DNA from: Paenibacillus sp. MAHUQ-63
GTDB taxonomy: Bacteria > Bacillota > Bacilli > Paenibacillales > NBRC-103111
Direction: 5' to 3'
Assembly: GCF_028765165.1 (NCBI RefSeq)
Contig: NZ_JARADB010000001.1
Span: 558,001-622,000, forward strand
Length of the DNA stretch: 64,000 nt
Each line of letters opens with the position of its first letter. Position 1 is the stretch's first letter. The position numbers and the translations under genes were made by a program. Below are positions 46,807 to 56,300 of the stretch, one piece after another. Under the pieces are notes generated by a model that saw only the letters and a program-made list of their open reading frames with translations, was not told the origin of the DNA and searched no databases.

Positions 46807-47403
46807 ATGAATCATCATTTTTTTGCTTATTTATACCGGCTCAAATATATCGATCGCTGGAGTCTCATGTGGAACATGCGAAGAGATACCGTGGCCGAGC
46901 ATTCATTCTATGTATCAACGATCGCGCACATGCTCTGCACCATCGCCAATGAGGTGTATGGCCGCAATGTGCCTACCGACCGCGTCGTCTCCATTGCACT
47001 ATTCCATGACGCCTCCGAAGTGCTGACCGGCGACATTCCTCAGCCCGTCAAGCACAACAACGAGCAGATTCTGCGCAACTTCCGCGAGATCGAGGATGTA
47101 GCCGTAGAGCGGCTGCTCGAGACGATTCCGGCGGAAATCCGCGGCACCTACCGCAATTTGATTCAGGAGCCGGATCCTGAGCTCTACCGCTGGGTGAAAG
47201 CTGCGGATCTGCTCGAGGCTTACATCAAATGCTTGACGGAGCTGTCGGCGGGCAACCGCGAATTCGTCGTCGCCAAGCAGCAAATTCTGGAGAGCCTCCG
47301 GAAGATGAACATGCCGGAGGTCGACTACTTCCTTGAGCATATGAGCGCTTCGTTCGAGAAAACGTTGGATGAAATTACGCTGCATCCGAATCAAGAAGAA
47401 TAG
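46807..47403 (+). CDS. HD-domain 5'-deoxynucleotidase (YfbR-like)
   Basis: 198 residues from the ATG at 46807, 11 bp after AAGGAG; an upstream GTG overlaps the ribosome site. HD-domain metal residues are visible as VAEHS (near 29-33), LFHDASE (near 65-71) and the distal Asp in KAADLLEAYIK. The RRDTVAEHS motif is that of YfbR, which dephosphorylates deoxynucleoside monophosphates. Follows the deacetylase gene by 21 bp. Confidence 0.88.
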   Translation: MNHHFFAYLYRLKYIDRWSLMWNMRRDTVAEHSFYVSTIAHMLCTIANEVYGRNVPTDRVVSIALFHDASEVLTGDIPQPVKHNNEQILRNFREIEDVAVERLLETIPAEIRGTYRNLIQEPDPELYRWVKAADLLEAYIKCLTELSAGNREFVVAKQQILESLRKMNMPEVDYFLEHMSASFEKTLDEITLHPNQEE

Positions 47404-47475
47404 CATGGCGGTGTCCGTGCGGATTAGCCCGCGTCTCACCGACGCGCCAGAACCGCGGGAGCTCGCTCTGCTTGC

Positions 47476-47660
47476 TAACGGACACAGGTGCCGTTATTCC
47501 TGCGATGCGCTCCGCGCTTCGATTCTAACGGACACCAGCGGCCATATTTGCCGATTCCAGGGCTGAACACAGCCCGGATGAAGCAAATAACGGCTCCTGT
47601 GTCCGTTACATTTTGAGGGAGGCCCTTTTTCATCGAATAAGGGCCTCCCTGTCCGTTAGC
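47476..47660. repeat. Intergenic repeat, family B (TAACGGACAC element), copy 2
   Basis: TAACGGACAC at 47476 and 47526 (50 bp apart), inverse GTGTCCGTTA at 47599-47608, and a further inverse TGTCCGTTAG near 47650-47659. The 83-bp core matches the copy at 34713-34794. The whole 47404-47790 gap has no gene. Confidence 0.85.
47617..47650 (+). terminator. Hairpin in the intergenic repeat, possible terminator of the YfbR gene
   Basis: AGGGAGGCCCTT / AAGGGCCTCCCT, perfect 12-bp arms, inside the family-B field. Its loop carries the T run, so termination is uncertain. Confidence 0.5.
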
Positions 47661-47744
47661 GCAGCTCCAGCCCCCGCTAACGCCTATGCTGCCTGCTCGA
47701 CCGGCGGGGTCCGAACGGAGCTCCATGGCCCCCCTACCGCAAAC

Positions 47745-47778
47745 AAAAAAGCTAAGCGCAAAAACGCTTAGCTTTTTT
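47745..47778. terminator. Bidirectional terminator
   Basis: AAAAAAGCTAAGCG (47745-47758) / CGCTTAGCTTTTTT (47765-47778), perfect arms with A and T tracts on both sides. Confidence 0.9.
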
Positions 47779-47790
47779 TATTTCCCGGCA

Positions 47791-48219
47791 TTATGCCAGC
47801 AATTGCGGATTCGTCATAATCAAAATGGCGATGATGACGGCAACCGCTGCGATCCACGAAAACGTTTTAATTTTGGCAGCATCCGTTGCCGTGTTTGCGC
47901 CAGCTTTGCTGTTTGCAACAAGCTTCTTAATTCTTCCGCCGATCATACCTGTCACAGCCCCGACGATAAGCAGCAGAACGACCGCAATGATCATCCACAA
48001 CACGGACACTTCCACTTTGGAAACCATAGCGCCCCCTGTAATGAAAGTAACGATCAATGAGAATTGTCCAACGCGGTTTAACGATGACAGCAGCCCCATG
48101 AAGCCCTCTAAGGCAGCACCCGACAGCGAAGCTGCACGTCCGGCAATGAACGGGAACACGACGTAGGCGCCAAGCAGCAGGGCACTAATGACATGTAAGA
48201 AAATCATAACTTGATACAT
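47791..48219 (-). CDS. Small membrane protein, four helices, unknown function
   Basis: 142 residues with about four membrane helices, an N-terminal FLHVISALLLGAYVV, and a small polar loop near residues 95-112. It resembles short DUF2269-like proteins but I cannot assign it firmly. RBS GGAGG. Its own promoter lies upstream. Confidence 0.6.
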   Translation of the reverse strand: MYQVMIFLHVISALLLGAYVVFPFIAGRAASLSGAALEGFMGLLSSLNRVGQFSLIVTFITGGAMVSKVEVSVLWMIIAVVLLLIVGAVTGMIGGRIKKLVANSKAGANTATDAAKIKTFSWIAAVAVIIAILIMTNPQLLA

Positions 48220-48261
48220 TCTACAACCTCCGCAATTTTCAAATTATAATCTTTCTTATGT

Positions 48262-48290
48262 AGTATACCGAATACGTTTCATGGGGACAA
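48262..48290 (-). promoter_or_regulatory. Sigma-A promoter of the small membrane protein gene
   Basis: On the minus strand TTGTCC (48285-48290) and TATACT (48262-48267) are 17 bp apart, 42 bp before the start codon. The rest of the 48220-48554 gap holds only the mdh terminator. Confidence 0.7.
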
Positions 48291-48510
48291 GAAAGCGATG
48301 TCATCATTCTGAGGTTTTCACCATTTCTACATATAAATGTGACTAAATCTGTCATAACCTGATGCAAGGATTGCTCTGCACGTTCACCATCTTCTCGTCG
48401 TGTTCGCTTGCATTGGCCGCTTAACATGCAGTTGGAGTTGACGCGGTATGCGGATGGCCGCGAGTCGTCGCTGTTCTCCATTCTGGCGGTCAGGTCCGTT
48501 CAGCCAAACA

Positions 48511-48546
48511 AAAAGCCAGCCCCTACATCCATAGGAGCTGGCTTTT
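48511..48546 (-). terminator. Terminator of mdh
   Basis: AAAAGCCAGC (48511-48520) / GCTGGCTTTT (48537-48546) with inner CCTA/TAGG pairing, followed on the minus strand by a T run. Confidence 0.88.
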
Positions 48547-48554
48547 CTCACTTC

Positions 48555-49496
48555 TTACCCTGTAACAACTTTGATCACGTTGCGAACGGAATTTGCCGTT
48601 TTGTCCAGCGCGGCTTTCTCTTCAGGCGTTAACTCGATATCCATGATTTTCTCGATACCATTGCCGCCAAGAACGGTCAAAACACCCATAAACAAGTTCT
48701 CATAGCCGTACTCGCCTTCAAGAAGGGCGATTGTAGGAATAATCCGCTTTTTATCTTTCAAAATCGCTTCTGTCATTTGCACAAGGGAAGCTGCTGGCGC
48801 GTAGTATGCACTACCGTTACCAAGCAGGTTAACGATCTCTCCGCCGCCTGTACGCGTACGCCCCACGATGGCTTCGATCCGGTCGGCTGGAATCAGCTTC
48901 TCGATCGGCACCCCGCCGGCGTATGTGTAACGAACGAGCGGAACCATGTCATCGCCGTGACCGCCGATAACAACCCCTTTGACGTCTTCAACGGAAACAT
49001 TCAGCTCTTGGGAGATGAATGTCAGATAGCGAGCCGTATCCAGTACGCCGGATTGACCGATCACGCGGTTTTTGGGAAAACCGAGCGTTTGGTAAGCCAC
49101 ATAAGTCATGGCGTCGACCGGGTTGCTCAAGATGATAACGATGGAGTTAGGAGCTACTTCTTTTACGTTTTCACAAACGGATTTCACAATACCTGCATTG
49201 GTATTCACGAGGTCGTCGCGGCTCATGCCCGGCTTACGGGCGATACCGGCCGTAATGATCACGATGTCGGAATCAGCCGCATCCGAATAGCTGGACGTAC
49301 CTGTGATTTGCGCATCGAAGCCTTGAACCGGACCTGCTTCAAGCATATCGAGCGCTTTGCCTTTGGTCGGGTTTTCCAATTGCGGGATATCGAGAAGAAC
49401 GACGTCACCGAGTTCTTTTTGAGCGAGCATAAGTGCGGTTGTTGCGCCTGTGAAACCCGCGCCGACAACGGTGATTTTATTGCGTCGGATTGCCAT
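48555..49496 (-). CDS. mdh: Malate dehydrogenase
   Basis: 313 residues, LDH/MDH superfamily. NAD-binding [10 protein letters not shown] near residues 12-21, substrate Arg segment [22 protein letters not shown] and catalytic His in [10 protein letters not shown]. Converts malate to oxaloacetate. RBS TTAGGAGG. It is third in citZ-icd-mdh, 55 bp after icd. Confidence 0.95.
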   Translation of the reverse strand: MAIRRNKITVVGAGFTGATTALMLAQKELGDVVLLDIPQLENPTKGKALDMLEAGPVQGFDAQITGTSSYSDAADSDIVIITAGIARKPGMSRDDLVNTNAGIVKSVCENVKEVAPNSIVIILSNPVDAMTYVAYQTLGFPKNRVIGQSGVLDTARYLTFISQELNVSVEDVKGVVIGGHGDDMVPLVRYTYAGGVPIEKLIPADRIEAIVGRTRTGGGEIVNLLGNGSAYYAPAASLVQMTEAILKDKKRIIPTIALLEGEYGYENLFMGVLTVLGGNGIEKIMDIELTPEEKAALDKTANSVRNVIKVVTG

Positions 49497-49551
49497 TGTG
49501 AATACCTCCTAATGGTTTATAGATATCCTTAGCCTTCCCAATATGAAACAA

Positions 49552-50850
49552 TTAAGCCATGTTCTTGATAATTTCGTTCGCGAATTCGGAGCATTTGATT
49601 TCTTTCGCGCCTTCCATCAAACGAGCGAAGTCATAAGTAACGGTTTTGTTGTTGATGGATGCTTCCATACCTTTGTAGATCAGCTCAGCCGCTTCCAACC
49701 AGCCCAGGTGCTCAAGCAGCATAACGCCGGACAGGATAACGGAACCAGGGTTAACAACGTCAAGACCAGCGTATTTAGGCGCCGTACCGTGTGTAGCTTC
49801 GAAGATCGCATGGCCAGTCAAGTAGTTGATGTTAGCTCCCGGAGCGATACCGATACCGCCAACTTGTGCAGCCAACGCATCAGACAGGTAGTCACCGTTC
49901 AGGTTCAATGTTGCGATAACGTCGAAATCAGTAGGACGTGTCAATACTTGTTGCAGCGCGATGTCCGCGATTGCGTCTTTCACGATGATTTTGCCGGCAG
50001 CTTCAGCGTCTTTTTGAGCTTTGTTCGCCGCTTCAACGCCTTGCTCTTCTTTGATTCTGTCGTATTGAGCCCAAGTGAACGTTTTGTCGCCGAATTCGCG
50101 CTCAGCCAGCTCGTAACCCCAGTTTTTGAACGCGCCTTCCGTGAACTTCATGATGTTGCCTTTGTGTACCAGTGTAACGGTCTTGCGGCCATGTTTGATG
50201 GCATACTCGATAGCAGCGCGGATCAAACGCTCGGAACCTTCGGAGGATACAGGTTTTACACCGATACCGGAAGTTTCAGGGAAACGGATTTTCTTAACGC
50301 CCATTTCGTCTTGCAAGAATTTGATCACTTTTTTAACCGCTTCGGAACCCGCTTCCCACTCGATACCAGCGTAAATGTCTTCTGTATTTTCACGGAAAAT
50401 AACCATATCTACGAGTTCAGGGCGTTTCACTGGGGACGGTACGCCGTTGAAGTAACGAACCGGACGGGAACAAACATACAGATCAAGCTCTTGGCGAAGA
50501 GCAACGTTCAAAGAACGGATACCGCCGCCGATTGGCGTAGTCAGAGGTCCTTTGATGGAAACGATGTATTCGCGCATAGCTGTCAAAGTATCGTTAGGAA
50601 GCCAGTTATTGAATTTGTTGAATGCTTTCTCACCTGCGAAAACTTCGTACCAAGCGATTTTCTTCTCGCCTTTGTAAGCTTTCTCTACAGCTGCATCCAG
50701 TACGCGTTGGGAAGCCGCCCAGATGTCAGGACCTGTACCGTCACCTTCGATGAATGGGATAATTGGGTTATTAGGTACTTGCAGAACACCGTTCTCGATC
50801 GTGATTTTTTGACCTTCTTGTGGAAGCTCATAAGTTTCGAATTGTGGCAT
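49552..50850 (-). CDS. icd: NADP-dependent isocitrate dehydrogenase
   Basis: 432 residues, typical length. Substrate loop with the regulatory Ser region ([19 protein letters not shown] in pieces), [16 protein letters not shown] and the C-terminal [11 protein letters not shown]. Oxidatively decarboxylates isocitrate. RBS AAGGAGG. Lies 217 bp after citZ, a gap with no clear terminator. Confidence 0.95.
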   Translation of the reverse strand: MPQFETYELPQEGQKITIENGVLQVPNNPIIPFIEGDGTGPDIWAASQRVLDAAVEKAYKGEKKIAWYEVFAGEKAFNKFNNWLPNDTLTAMREYIVSIKGPLTTPIGGGIRSLNVALRQELDLYVCSRPVRYFNGVPSPVKRPELVDMVIFRENTEDIYAGIEWEAGSEAVKKVIKFLQDEMGVKKIRFPETSGIGVKPVSSEGSERLIRAAIEYAIKHGRKTVTLVHKGNIMKFTEGAFKNWGYELAEREFGDKTFTWAQYDRIKEEQGVEAANKAQKDAEAAGKIIVKDAIADIALQQVLTRPTDFDVIATLNLNGDYLSDALAAQVGGIGIAPGANINYLTGHAIFEATHGTAPKYAGLDVVNPGSVILSGVMLLEHLGWLEAAELIYKGMEASINNKTVTYDFARLMEGAKEIKCSEFANEIIKNMA

Positions 50851-51067
50851 GATAGTTCCTCCTTAGATTTATGTACATTGCTGCCATACACTCCACTAGT
50901 TACTTTACTACAACGAGGTCACTTAAAACAATCAACACCTCGCAGCAAGCAGCGGTGAAACGCATTTGAACACACAAAAAGTGACGGGAGTTGCGGTATG
51001 CCCCGGGACACCAAGTCCTGAAGCCGGCTACCGAACTGCCCGCACCTTGAGCTTATCTCTATACCGA

Positions 51068-52180
51068 TTAGCGAGCGCTGATCGGAACGTATTTCTGATT
51101 AACCGGACCTGTGTACTCGGCGCGAGGACGGATCAAGCGGTTGTTCTCATACTGCTCCAGAATGTGGGCAGTCCAACCGGATGTACGGGAAATCGCGAAA
51201 ATCGGCGTGAACAAGTCGCGTGGAATTTCAAGCGTTGTATATACGGAAGCCGAGTAGAAGTCTACGTTCGGTTTCAAGCCTTTCAGGCCGGTTACCAATT
51301 CGTCTGCCTTCACGGACATTTCATACCATTTCAGGTTGCCAGTCAATTTACCGAGCTCATATGACATTTTTTGCAAGTGCTTCGCGCGTGGATCGCCGTT
51401 CTTATAAACGCGGTGTCCGAAGCCCATGATTTTGTCTTTACGCTCTAGCTTACCGTTGATGTAAGGAACGACGTTCTCAATCGTGCCGATCTCTTCCAGC
51501 ATTGCCATAACCGCTTCGTTCGCACCGCCGTGAAGAGGCCCTTTGAGCGTGCCGATTGCGGAAGTGATCCCGGAGTAGATGTCAGTCAACGTTGCAACCG
51601 TAACGCGCGCCGCGAACGTGGAAGCGTTCAGCTCGTGGTCGGCATGCAGGACCAGCGCTTTGTCCAACGCTTCGATTGCTACTTTATCCGGCTCTTTGCC
51701 TGTCAGCTGGTACAAGAAGTTGGCTGCCACGGAAGAATATCCAGGGGAAGCCAGCGGCTCTTTACCTTCGCGGATACGGGCGAAAGCAGCGATGATGCCA
51801 GGGATTTGCGCCTGCAGCTTGATCGCTTTGCGCACATTGGACTCTTGGCTCAGGTCGTTCGCTTCTTCGTCATAAAGCGCAAGCGCCGAAACAGCCGTAC
51901 GAAGAGCCGCCATCGAGTTCACGCCTTTAGGGAATGCTTTGAGCTGTTCGATCACCGCATCAGGCACCTTGCTGTACGCGTTCAGGTCGCTTTGCAGCTT
52001 CTCAAGCTCTGCTTGGGTAGGCAATTTGCCGAACCAGAGCAAATAAATTACTTCTTCAAATGTCGCATTTTCTGCGAGGTCATCAATATCAATCCCGCGA
52101 TAAGTTAGCACTCCGTCTACGATGGAGCTAATCGACGAGGTCGTGGCTACAATACCTTCCAAACCTTTGGTTGCAGTCAT
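51068..52180 (-). CDS. citZ: Citrate synthase
   Basis: 370 residues, type of the Bacillus CitZ. Catalytic His regions GPLHGGANEAVM and GFGHRVYK are visible, with the Asp in the C-terminal VDFYSASVY. RBS AAGGAGAG. First gene of the TCA operon; a CcpC-type dyad lies about 100 bp upstream. Confidence 0.95.
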   Translation of the reverse strand: MTATKGLEGIVATTSSISSIVDGVLTYRGIDIDDLAENATFEEVIYLLWFGKLPTQAELEKLQSDLNAYSKVPDAVIEQLKAFPKGVNSMAALRTAVSALALYDEEANDLSQESNVRKAIKLQAQIPGIIAAFARIREGKEPLASPGYSSVAANFLYQLTGKEPDKVAIEALDKALVLHADHELNASTFAARVTVATLTDIYSGITSAIGTLKGPLHGGANEAVMAMLEEIGTIENVVPYINGKLERKDKIMGFGHRVYKNGDPRAKHLQKMSYELGKLTGNLKWYEMSVKADELVTGLKGLKPNVDFYSASVYTTLEIPRDLFTPIFAISRTSGWTAHILEQYENNRLIRPRAEYTGPVNQKYVPISAR

Positions 52181-52274
52181 GGGAATCTCTCCTTAGCTAC
52201 TCTATTAGCAAAAAATTGCTTTTTTCCTAACTTCAATAATAAAGTATTTTACCCTGTAAGTGAACAAAAGGGGA

Positions 52275-52289
52275 CATAAAACTTCATTA
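52275..52289. promoter_or_regulatory. CcpC-type dyad upstream of citZ
   Basis: ATAA-N7-TTAT at 52275-52289 is the exact CcpC binding pattern of citZ/citB promoters in B. subtilis. It lies 95-109 bp before the citZ start, upstream of a plausible promoter (TTCACT-17-TATTAT on the minus strand). The 52181-52505 gap also holds the ppx promoter. Confidence 0.6.
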
Positions 52290-52432
52290 TCACTACCATA
52301 AAGATATGCTATCTCTCCCATAAACAATCTTTGTGGCGTTTACATCGCCATTCCTCATCGCTCCTCATCTTGAAAACACACGATACAAGTTTTTGTTTAT
52401 TTCCCCGAATTATGCAGTCCCTATGTAAAAGT

Positions 52433-52461
52433 TTGTCGAGAGGGTCCCGGATTGATACAAT
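52433..52461 (+). promoter_or_regulatory. Sigma-A promoter of ppx
   Basis: TTGTCG (52433-52438), 17-bp spacer, TACAAT (52456-52461), about 45 bp before the start codon. Confidence 0.8.
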
Positions 52462-52505
52462 GTAGGCAATGCAACAGAGATTTTCTCGGAAAAAGGAGCA
52501 ATGCC

Positions 52506-54041
52506 ATGAGCAGCTGTACGAAAATCGGTATCATCGATATCGGGTCCAACTCCATCCGGCTCGTGATTTATGAAATCAATGCGCTTGGCGCCTACCGTGT
52601 CGTAAGCGAGCATAAAGATTCCGCAAGACTTAGCGAACGGATCGGATATGACGGCACTTTACATAACAAAGATATCCTTTCTATCGTTCCCGTCCTATCC
52701 CATTATGCGCTGCTGTGCCGTGTACATGAAGTCCAGACGGTAAGAGCGGTAGCGACGGCGGCGATTCGCAATGCGGCCAATTCCGCAGAAATCGTGCGTT
52801 TGCTGGAGGAGCAAACGGGCCTGCGCATCGAGGTGCTGAGCGGCGCCGAGGAAGCGCGTTACGGCTATCTGGGCGTCGTCAACTCGATTGACATTCGGGA
52901 CGCCTTCATCATCGATATCGGCGGCGGCAGCACGGAGGTCACGCTGCTGCGCAACCGGCAGGTGCTAAGCAGCGTCTCCTTCCCCTTCGGAGCCGTCAAC
53001 ACGACAAGGCAGCATATGAAGAATGCGAATCTGACCGAGCAGGAAATCGCGGACATTCGCCGCATGGTTGAAGAGGCCGCTGCCGCCCATCCTTGGATCA
53101 GGAGCTCGCCGAATTTGCCGATGATCGGTCTGGGCGGGACGATCCGGACCTTGGGCAAAATGAGCCAAAAGAAGGCCAAATACCCGCTCCAGCTTGCTCA
53201 TAACTATGAGCTGAAGCCTGGAGAGCTCCGCTCCTTCGTCACTACGCTGTCCCAGCTGCCAATCGAGAAGCGCAAGAAGGTGGAAGGGCTCTCCAAAGAA
53301 CGCTCGGACATTATCGTGCCGGGGCTTCTTATTTTGGATACGCTCTTCGGCGCTGCCGGCGCATCCCGCTGCGTCATCAGCGGATCCGGCCTACGCGACG
53401 GTCTGTTCTTCGAGACGTTCGACCCGAAGCAGCCGGTCTATCTGAATGTTCTGGAAGCCAGCCTGCATAATTTGCTTTCCCTGCATCCTAATGCTGCGGA
53501 GAAGCATGTTCGGCGCGTCGATCAACTCGCGATGCAGCTGTTCGACAAACTTGGCTCTCCAGCGGAACAGGATGACCGCAGCCGGCATTGTTTGCATGCC
53601 GCCGCGATGCTGCACCGAATCGGCGTCTCCGTTCATTATTATCATTACCAGAAGCATACGCAGTATATGATAGCGAATGCCCGGATCGACGGGTTCTCGC
53701 ACCGGGAAATCGTCATGGCCTCCCTGATTGCCACATACAAAACAAAAAGCCGGACCCATCAACAAGCCCTTGTCTACAAGGACCTGCTGAAGGAATCCGA
53801 CGAAACGGCAATCGTGAAGCTGGGCACGCTGCTCAAACTGGCCATCGCCCTGGATTTCAGCGAGACGCAGCCTGTGCAGGAGCTGCTCTTAACGCAGAGC
53901 GATGCGAACTTGACGCTGAAGCTCATGTGTGTCCATAATCCGATCCTCGAGCTCAAAGAGCTCGCCAATGTAACCAAAGATTTCGAGAAAGCCTGGGGAC
54001 TCAAGCTTAAGATTCAAGCCGGAGTTTTTTCCAGGAAGTGA
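52506..54041 (+). CDS. ppx: Ppx/GppA exopolyphosphatase
   Basis: 511 residues from the ATG at 52506 (AAGGAG 7 bp upstream). N-terminal ASKHA-fold Ppx/GppA domain (IIDIGSNSIRLVIYE, EEARYGYLGV, IDIGGGSTEV) and a C-terminal HD-like domain (HCLHAAAMLHRIG). Degrades polyphosphate or pppGpp. Its 3' end overlaps ppk by 35 bp in antisense. Confidence 0.9.
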   Translation: MSSCTKIGIIDIGSNSIRLVIYEINALGAYRVVSEHKDSARLSERIGYDGTLHNKDILSIVPVLSHYALLCRVHEVQTVRAVATAAIRNAANSAEIVRLLEEQTGLRIEVLSGAEEARYGYLGVVNSIDIRDAFIIDIGGGSTEVTLLRNRQVLSSVSFPFGAVNTTRQHMKNANLTEQEIADIRRMVEEAAAAHPWIRSSPNLPMIGLGGTIRTLGKMSQKKAKYPLQLAHNYELKPGELRSFVTTLSQLPIEKRKKVEGLSKERSDIIVPGLLILDTLFGAAGASRCVISGSGLRDGLFFETFDPKQPVYLNVLEASLHNLLSLHPNAAEKHVRRVDQLAMQLFDKLGSPAEQDDRSRHCLHAAAMLHRIGVSVHYYHYQKHTQYMIANARIDGFSHREIVMASLIATYKTKSRTHQQALVYKDLLKESDETAIVKLGTLLKLAIALDFSETQPVQELLLTQSDANLTLKLMCVHNPILELKELANVTKDFEKAWGLKLKIQAGVFSRK

Positions 54042-56127
54042 TCTTCATCGCTTCGAACTGGCTCCGGTACGGGGTCAGTTCATTTTTGATGCGGGTATAC
54101 ATACCGTTGGGCATGAGCTCGCGCGCTTTGACATTGTCATGCAGGCTGACGCTCAGAATGGAAATCATCAGTTTATTCATCTGCGGATCGGTCACAGGAC
54201 ACATCAATTCAATCCGTCTCGTCAGATTGCGCGTCATCCAGTCGGCCGACGATAAGTAAACGTCATCCAGCCCGCCATTTTGAAAATAGTAGATCCGGGA
54301 GTGCTCCAGGAATCTGTCAACGATACTTCGGACGGTAATATTCTCGCTGAGTCCCGGCACACCGGGACGCAAGCAGCAGACGCCGCGGACGATCAATTCA
54401 ATCTTCACGCCGGCTTGCGAAGCGGCATACAGCGCATCGACGACTTCCTGATTCGATATCGAATTCATCTTGGCCACAATCTTCGCCGGTCTGCCCGCTC
54501 TCGCATGCTCCGCCTCCCTGGCGATCAGCTCGAAGAGCTTATCCTTCAGATCAGTTGGAGCTACGGCGAACGACTGCCAGTCATGCGGGGCCGAATAGCC
54601 CGTAATTTCGTTGAACAATGCGGAAGCATCCTCTCCGATTACGCTATTGGAAGTGAAAAGCCCTACGTCGGTATATAGCCGTGCGGTGATGTCGTTGTAA
54701 TTTCCCGTGCCTACGTGCACGTACCGGCGGAGCGTATTCTCCTCCTGGCGGACGACGAGCGTAATTTTGGCGTGCGTTTTGAGCCCGACCAAACCGTAGA
54801 CGACGTGACAGCCCGATTTCTCAAGCATTCTCGCCCAAGCGATATTGCGCTCCTCGTCGAATCGCGCCTTCAGCTCCACGACGACCGTGACCTGCTTGCC
54901 GGACTCCGCTGCGCGGGCCAGCGCTTGGATAATCGGCGAGTTGCCGCTTGCCCGGTACAATGTCATTTTGATCGCGAGCACTTTGGGGTCGTAGGCCGCA
55001 TTCACAATGAAATCCGTGACCGCGTCGAAAGATTCGTACGGATGGTGTACAAGAACGTCCCGCTGCTTCAGCACGTCGAAGAAATCGCTCGTATCTTCGA
55101 ACTCGACCGGATATTTCGCATTCACCCGCGGGTAACGCAAATGATCGAAACCGTTCAGCGTATTGGCCAGCTTCATGAAATACGTGATGTCCAGCGGCCC
55201 GTCAATTTCGAAGATCTCTTCGATTTCGAATTCATCCTGCAGCTGGGCCAGCGCATAAGGATGGATCCCTTCTTGCACCTCAAGCCGTACCGGAGCGCCC
55301 CAGCGCCTGCGTCTAAGCTCTTTCTCGATCTCCTCAAGCAGATCTTCCGCCCCTTCTTCATTGAGCGTTAAATCCGCATTGCGCGTCACTCGGAAGCCAT
55401 GAACGGACAGCGGAATATAGCCGCTGAACAAGGATTGGATATGATGCTCCATTAATTCTTCCAGAAGAATGAACTCCTGCTTCTTGCTGTTCGGTCTGGT
55501 CGGGACCGGAATATAGCGGGACAAATTGCTCGGTACCTGAACGATGGCAAAATAAGGCTCATCCTCCGGATCATCCCCTTCCCGGACCAACAGAACAGCC
55601 AAATAAACCGAATGATTATGTACAAGCGGGAACGGACGGCTCTGATCCACCGCCATCGGCGTCAATACCGGGAAAATAATATCATGATAATACGCGTCCA
55701 TGGCTTTCTTCTGCGTCGTATTCAGGTCCTCGTATTCGGTAAACACGATGCCTTCCTTCGTAAGCAGTCTCGTAACTTCACGGTACGTTTTGTACTGTTC
55801 GTTCACCATTTTGGATGTGCGTTTCATTATCCGTTTAATTAGTCCAGCAGGGGTGTATCCCGTGAAATCTTTCTTGGTATATCCGGCCTTCAATTGATCT
55901 TTGAGTCCTGCGACGCGAACACTCATGAACTCGTCGAGATTGCTGGACACGATAGCCAGAAATTTCACACGCTCCAAAAGTGGAGTACTTGGATCCTGAG
56001 CTTCTTCCAGAACGCGCCAATTGAACTCGATCCAGCTTAAATCGCGATTTAAGTACTTGGTCGAAATCTCTTTCTGTTCCTTCAGCTCTTTCACATCTTT
56101 CAGATCGGGTTCTCGCGCAATACTCAT
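54007..56127 (-). CDS. ppk: Polyphosphate kinase
   Basis: 706 residues, PPK1 type: N-terminal (LNRDLSWIEFNWRVLEEA), middle and two PLD-like C-terminal domains. Autophosphorylated His region VHVGTGNYND and second catalytic His in FLEHSRIYYF. Makes polyphosphate from ATP. Divergent promoter region shared with ytvI; converges on ppx. Confidence 0.94.
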   Translation of the reverse strand: MSIAREPDLKDVKELKEQKEISTKYLNRDLSWIEFNWRVLEEAQDPSTPLLERVKFLAIVSSNLDEFMSVRVAGLKDQLKAGYTKKDFTGYTPAGLIKRIMKRTSKMVNEQYKTYREVTRLLTKEGIVFTEYEDLNTTQKKAMDAYYHDIIFPVLTPMAVDQSRPFPLVHNHSVYLAVLLVREGDDPEDEPYFAIVQVPSNLSRYIPVPTRPNSKKQEFILLEELMEHHIQSLFSGYIPLSVHGFRVTRNADLTLNEEGAEDLLEEIEKELRRRRWGAPVRLEVQEGIHPYALAQLQDEFEIEEIFEIDGPLDITYFMKLANTLNGFDHLRYPRVNAKYPVEFEDTSDFFDVLKQRDVLVHHPYESFDAVTDFIVNAAYDPKVLAIKMTLYRASGNSPIIQALARAAESGKQVTVVVELKARFDEERNIAWARMLEKSGCHVVYGLVGLKTHAKITLVVRQEENTLRRYVHVGTGNYNDITARLYTDVGLFTSNSVIGEDASALFNEITGYSAPHDWQSFAVAPTDLKDKLFELIAREAEHARAGRPAKIVAKMNSISNQEVVDALYAASQAGVKIELIVRGVCCLRPGVPGLSENITVRSIVDRFLEHSRIYYFQNGGLDDVYLSSADWMTRNLTRRIELMCPVTDPQMNKLMISILSVSLHDNVKARELMPNGMYTRIKNELTPYRSQFEAMKITSWKKLRLES

Positions 56128-56160
56128 AAAGCCTCCAGTTTAGTTCGTTTTTATGTTTTC

Positions 56161-56189
56161 ATTGTACTATGCGGCCGGAGTACCTACAA
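56161..56189 (-). promoter_or_regulatory. Sigma-A promoter of ppk
   Basis: On the minus strand TTGTAG (56184-56189), 17-bp spacer, TACAAT (56161-56166), 34 bp before the start codon. Confidence 0.75.
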
Positions 56190-56300
56190 TGCAGGCCCCC
56201 CTCTTTTAATATATTAAGATTTTGTAAAGGCATGTTGGTTTCCGCATTTATCCATATTCATGGTACAATACAAACAACTGAACCAAGGAGAGAATAAACG

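Noticed and set aside
48239..48481. An 80-codon minus-strand frame upstream of the small membrane protein gene
   Set aside because: It spans the promoter of that gene (48262-48290), has no ribosome site and no recognisable motif.
49543..50958. A long frame opposite icd (about 470 codons)
   Set aside because: It is the antisense of a highly codon-biased enzyme gene; its sequence is low in motifs and icd is unambiguous.
56203..56235. A Pho box before ppk (TTTACAA plus degenerate repeats)
   Set aside because: Only one repeat fits; the 11-bp register breaks after it, and a normal sigma-A promoter explains transcription.
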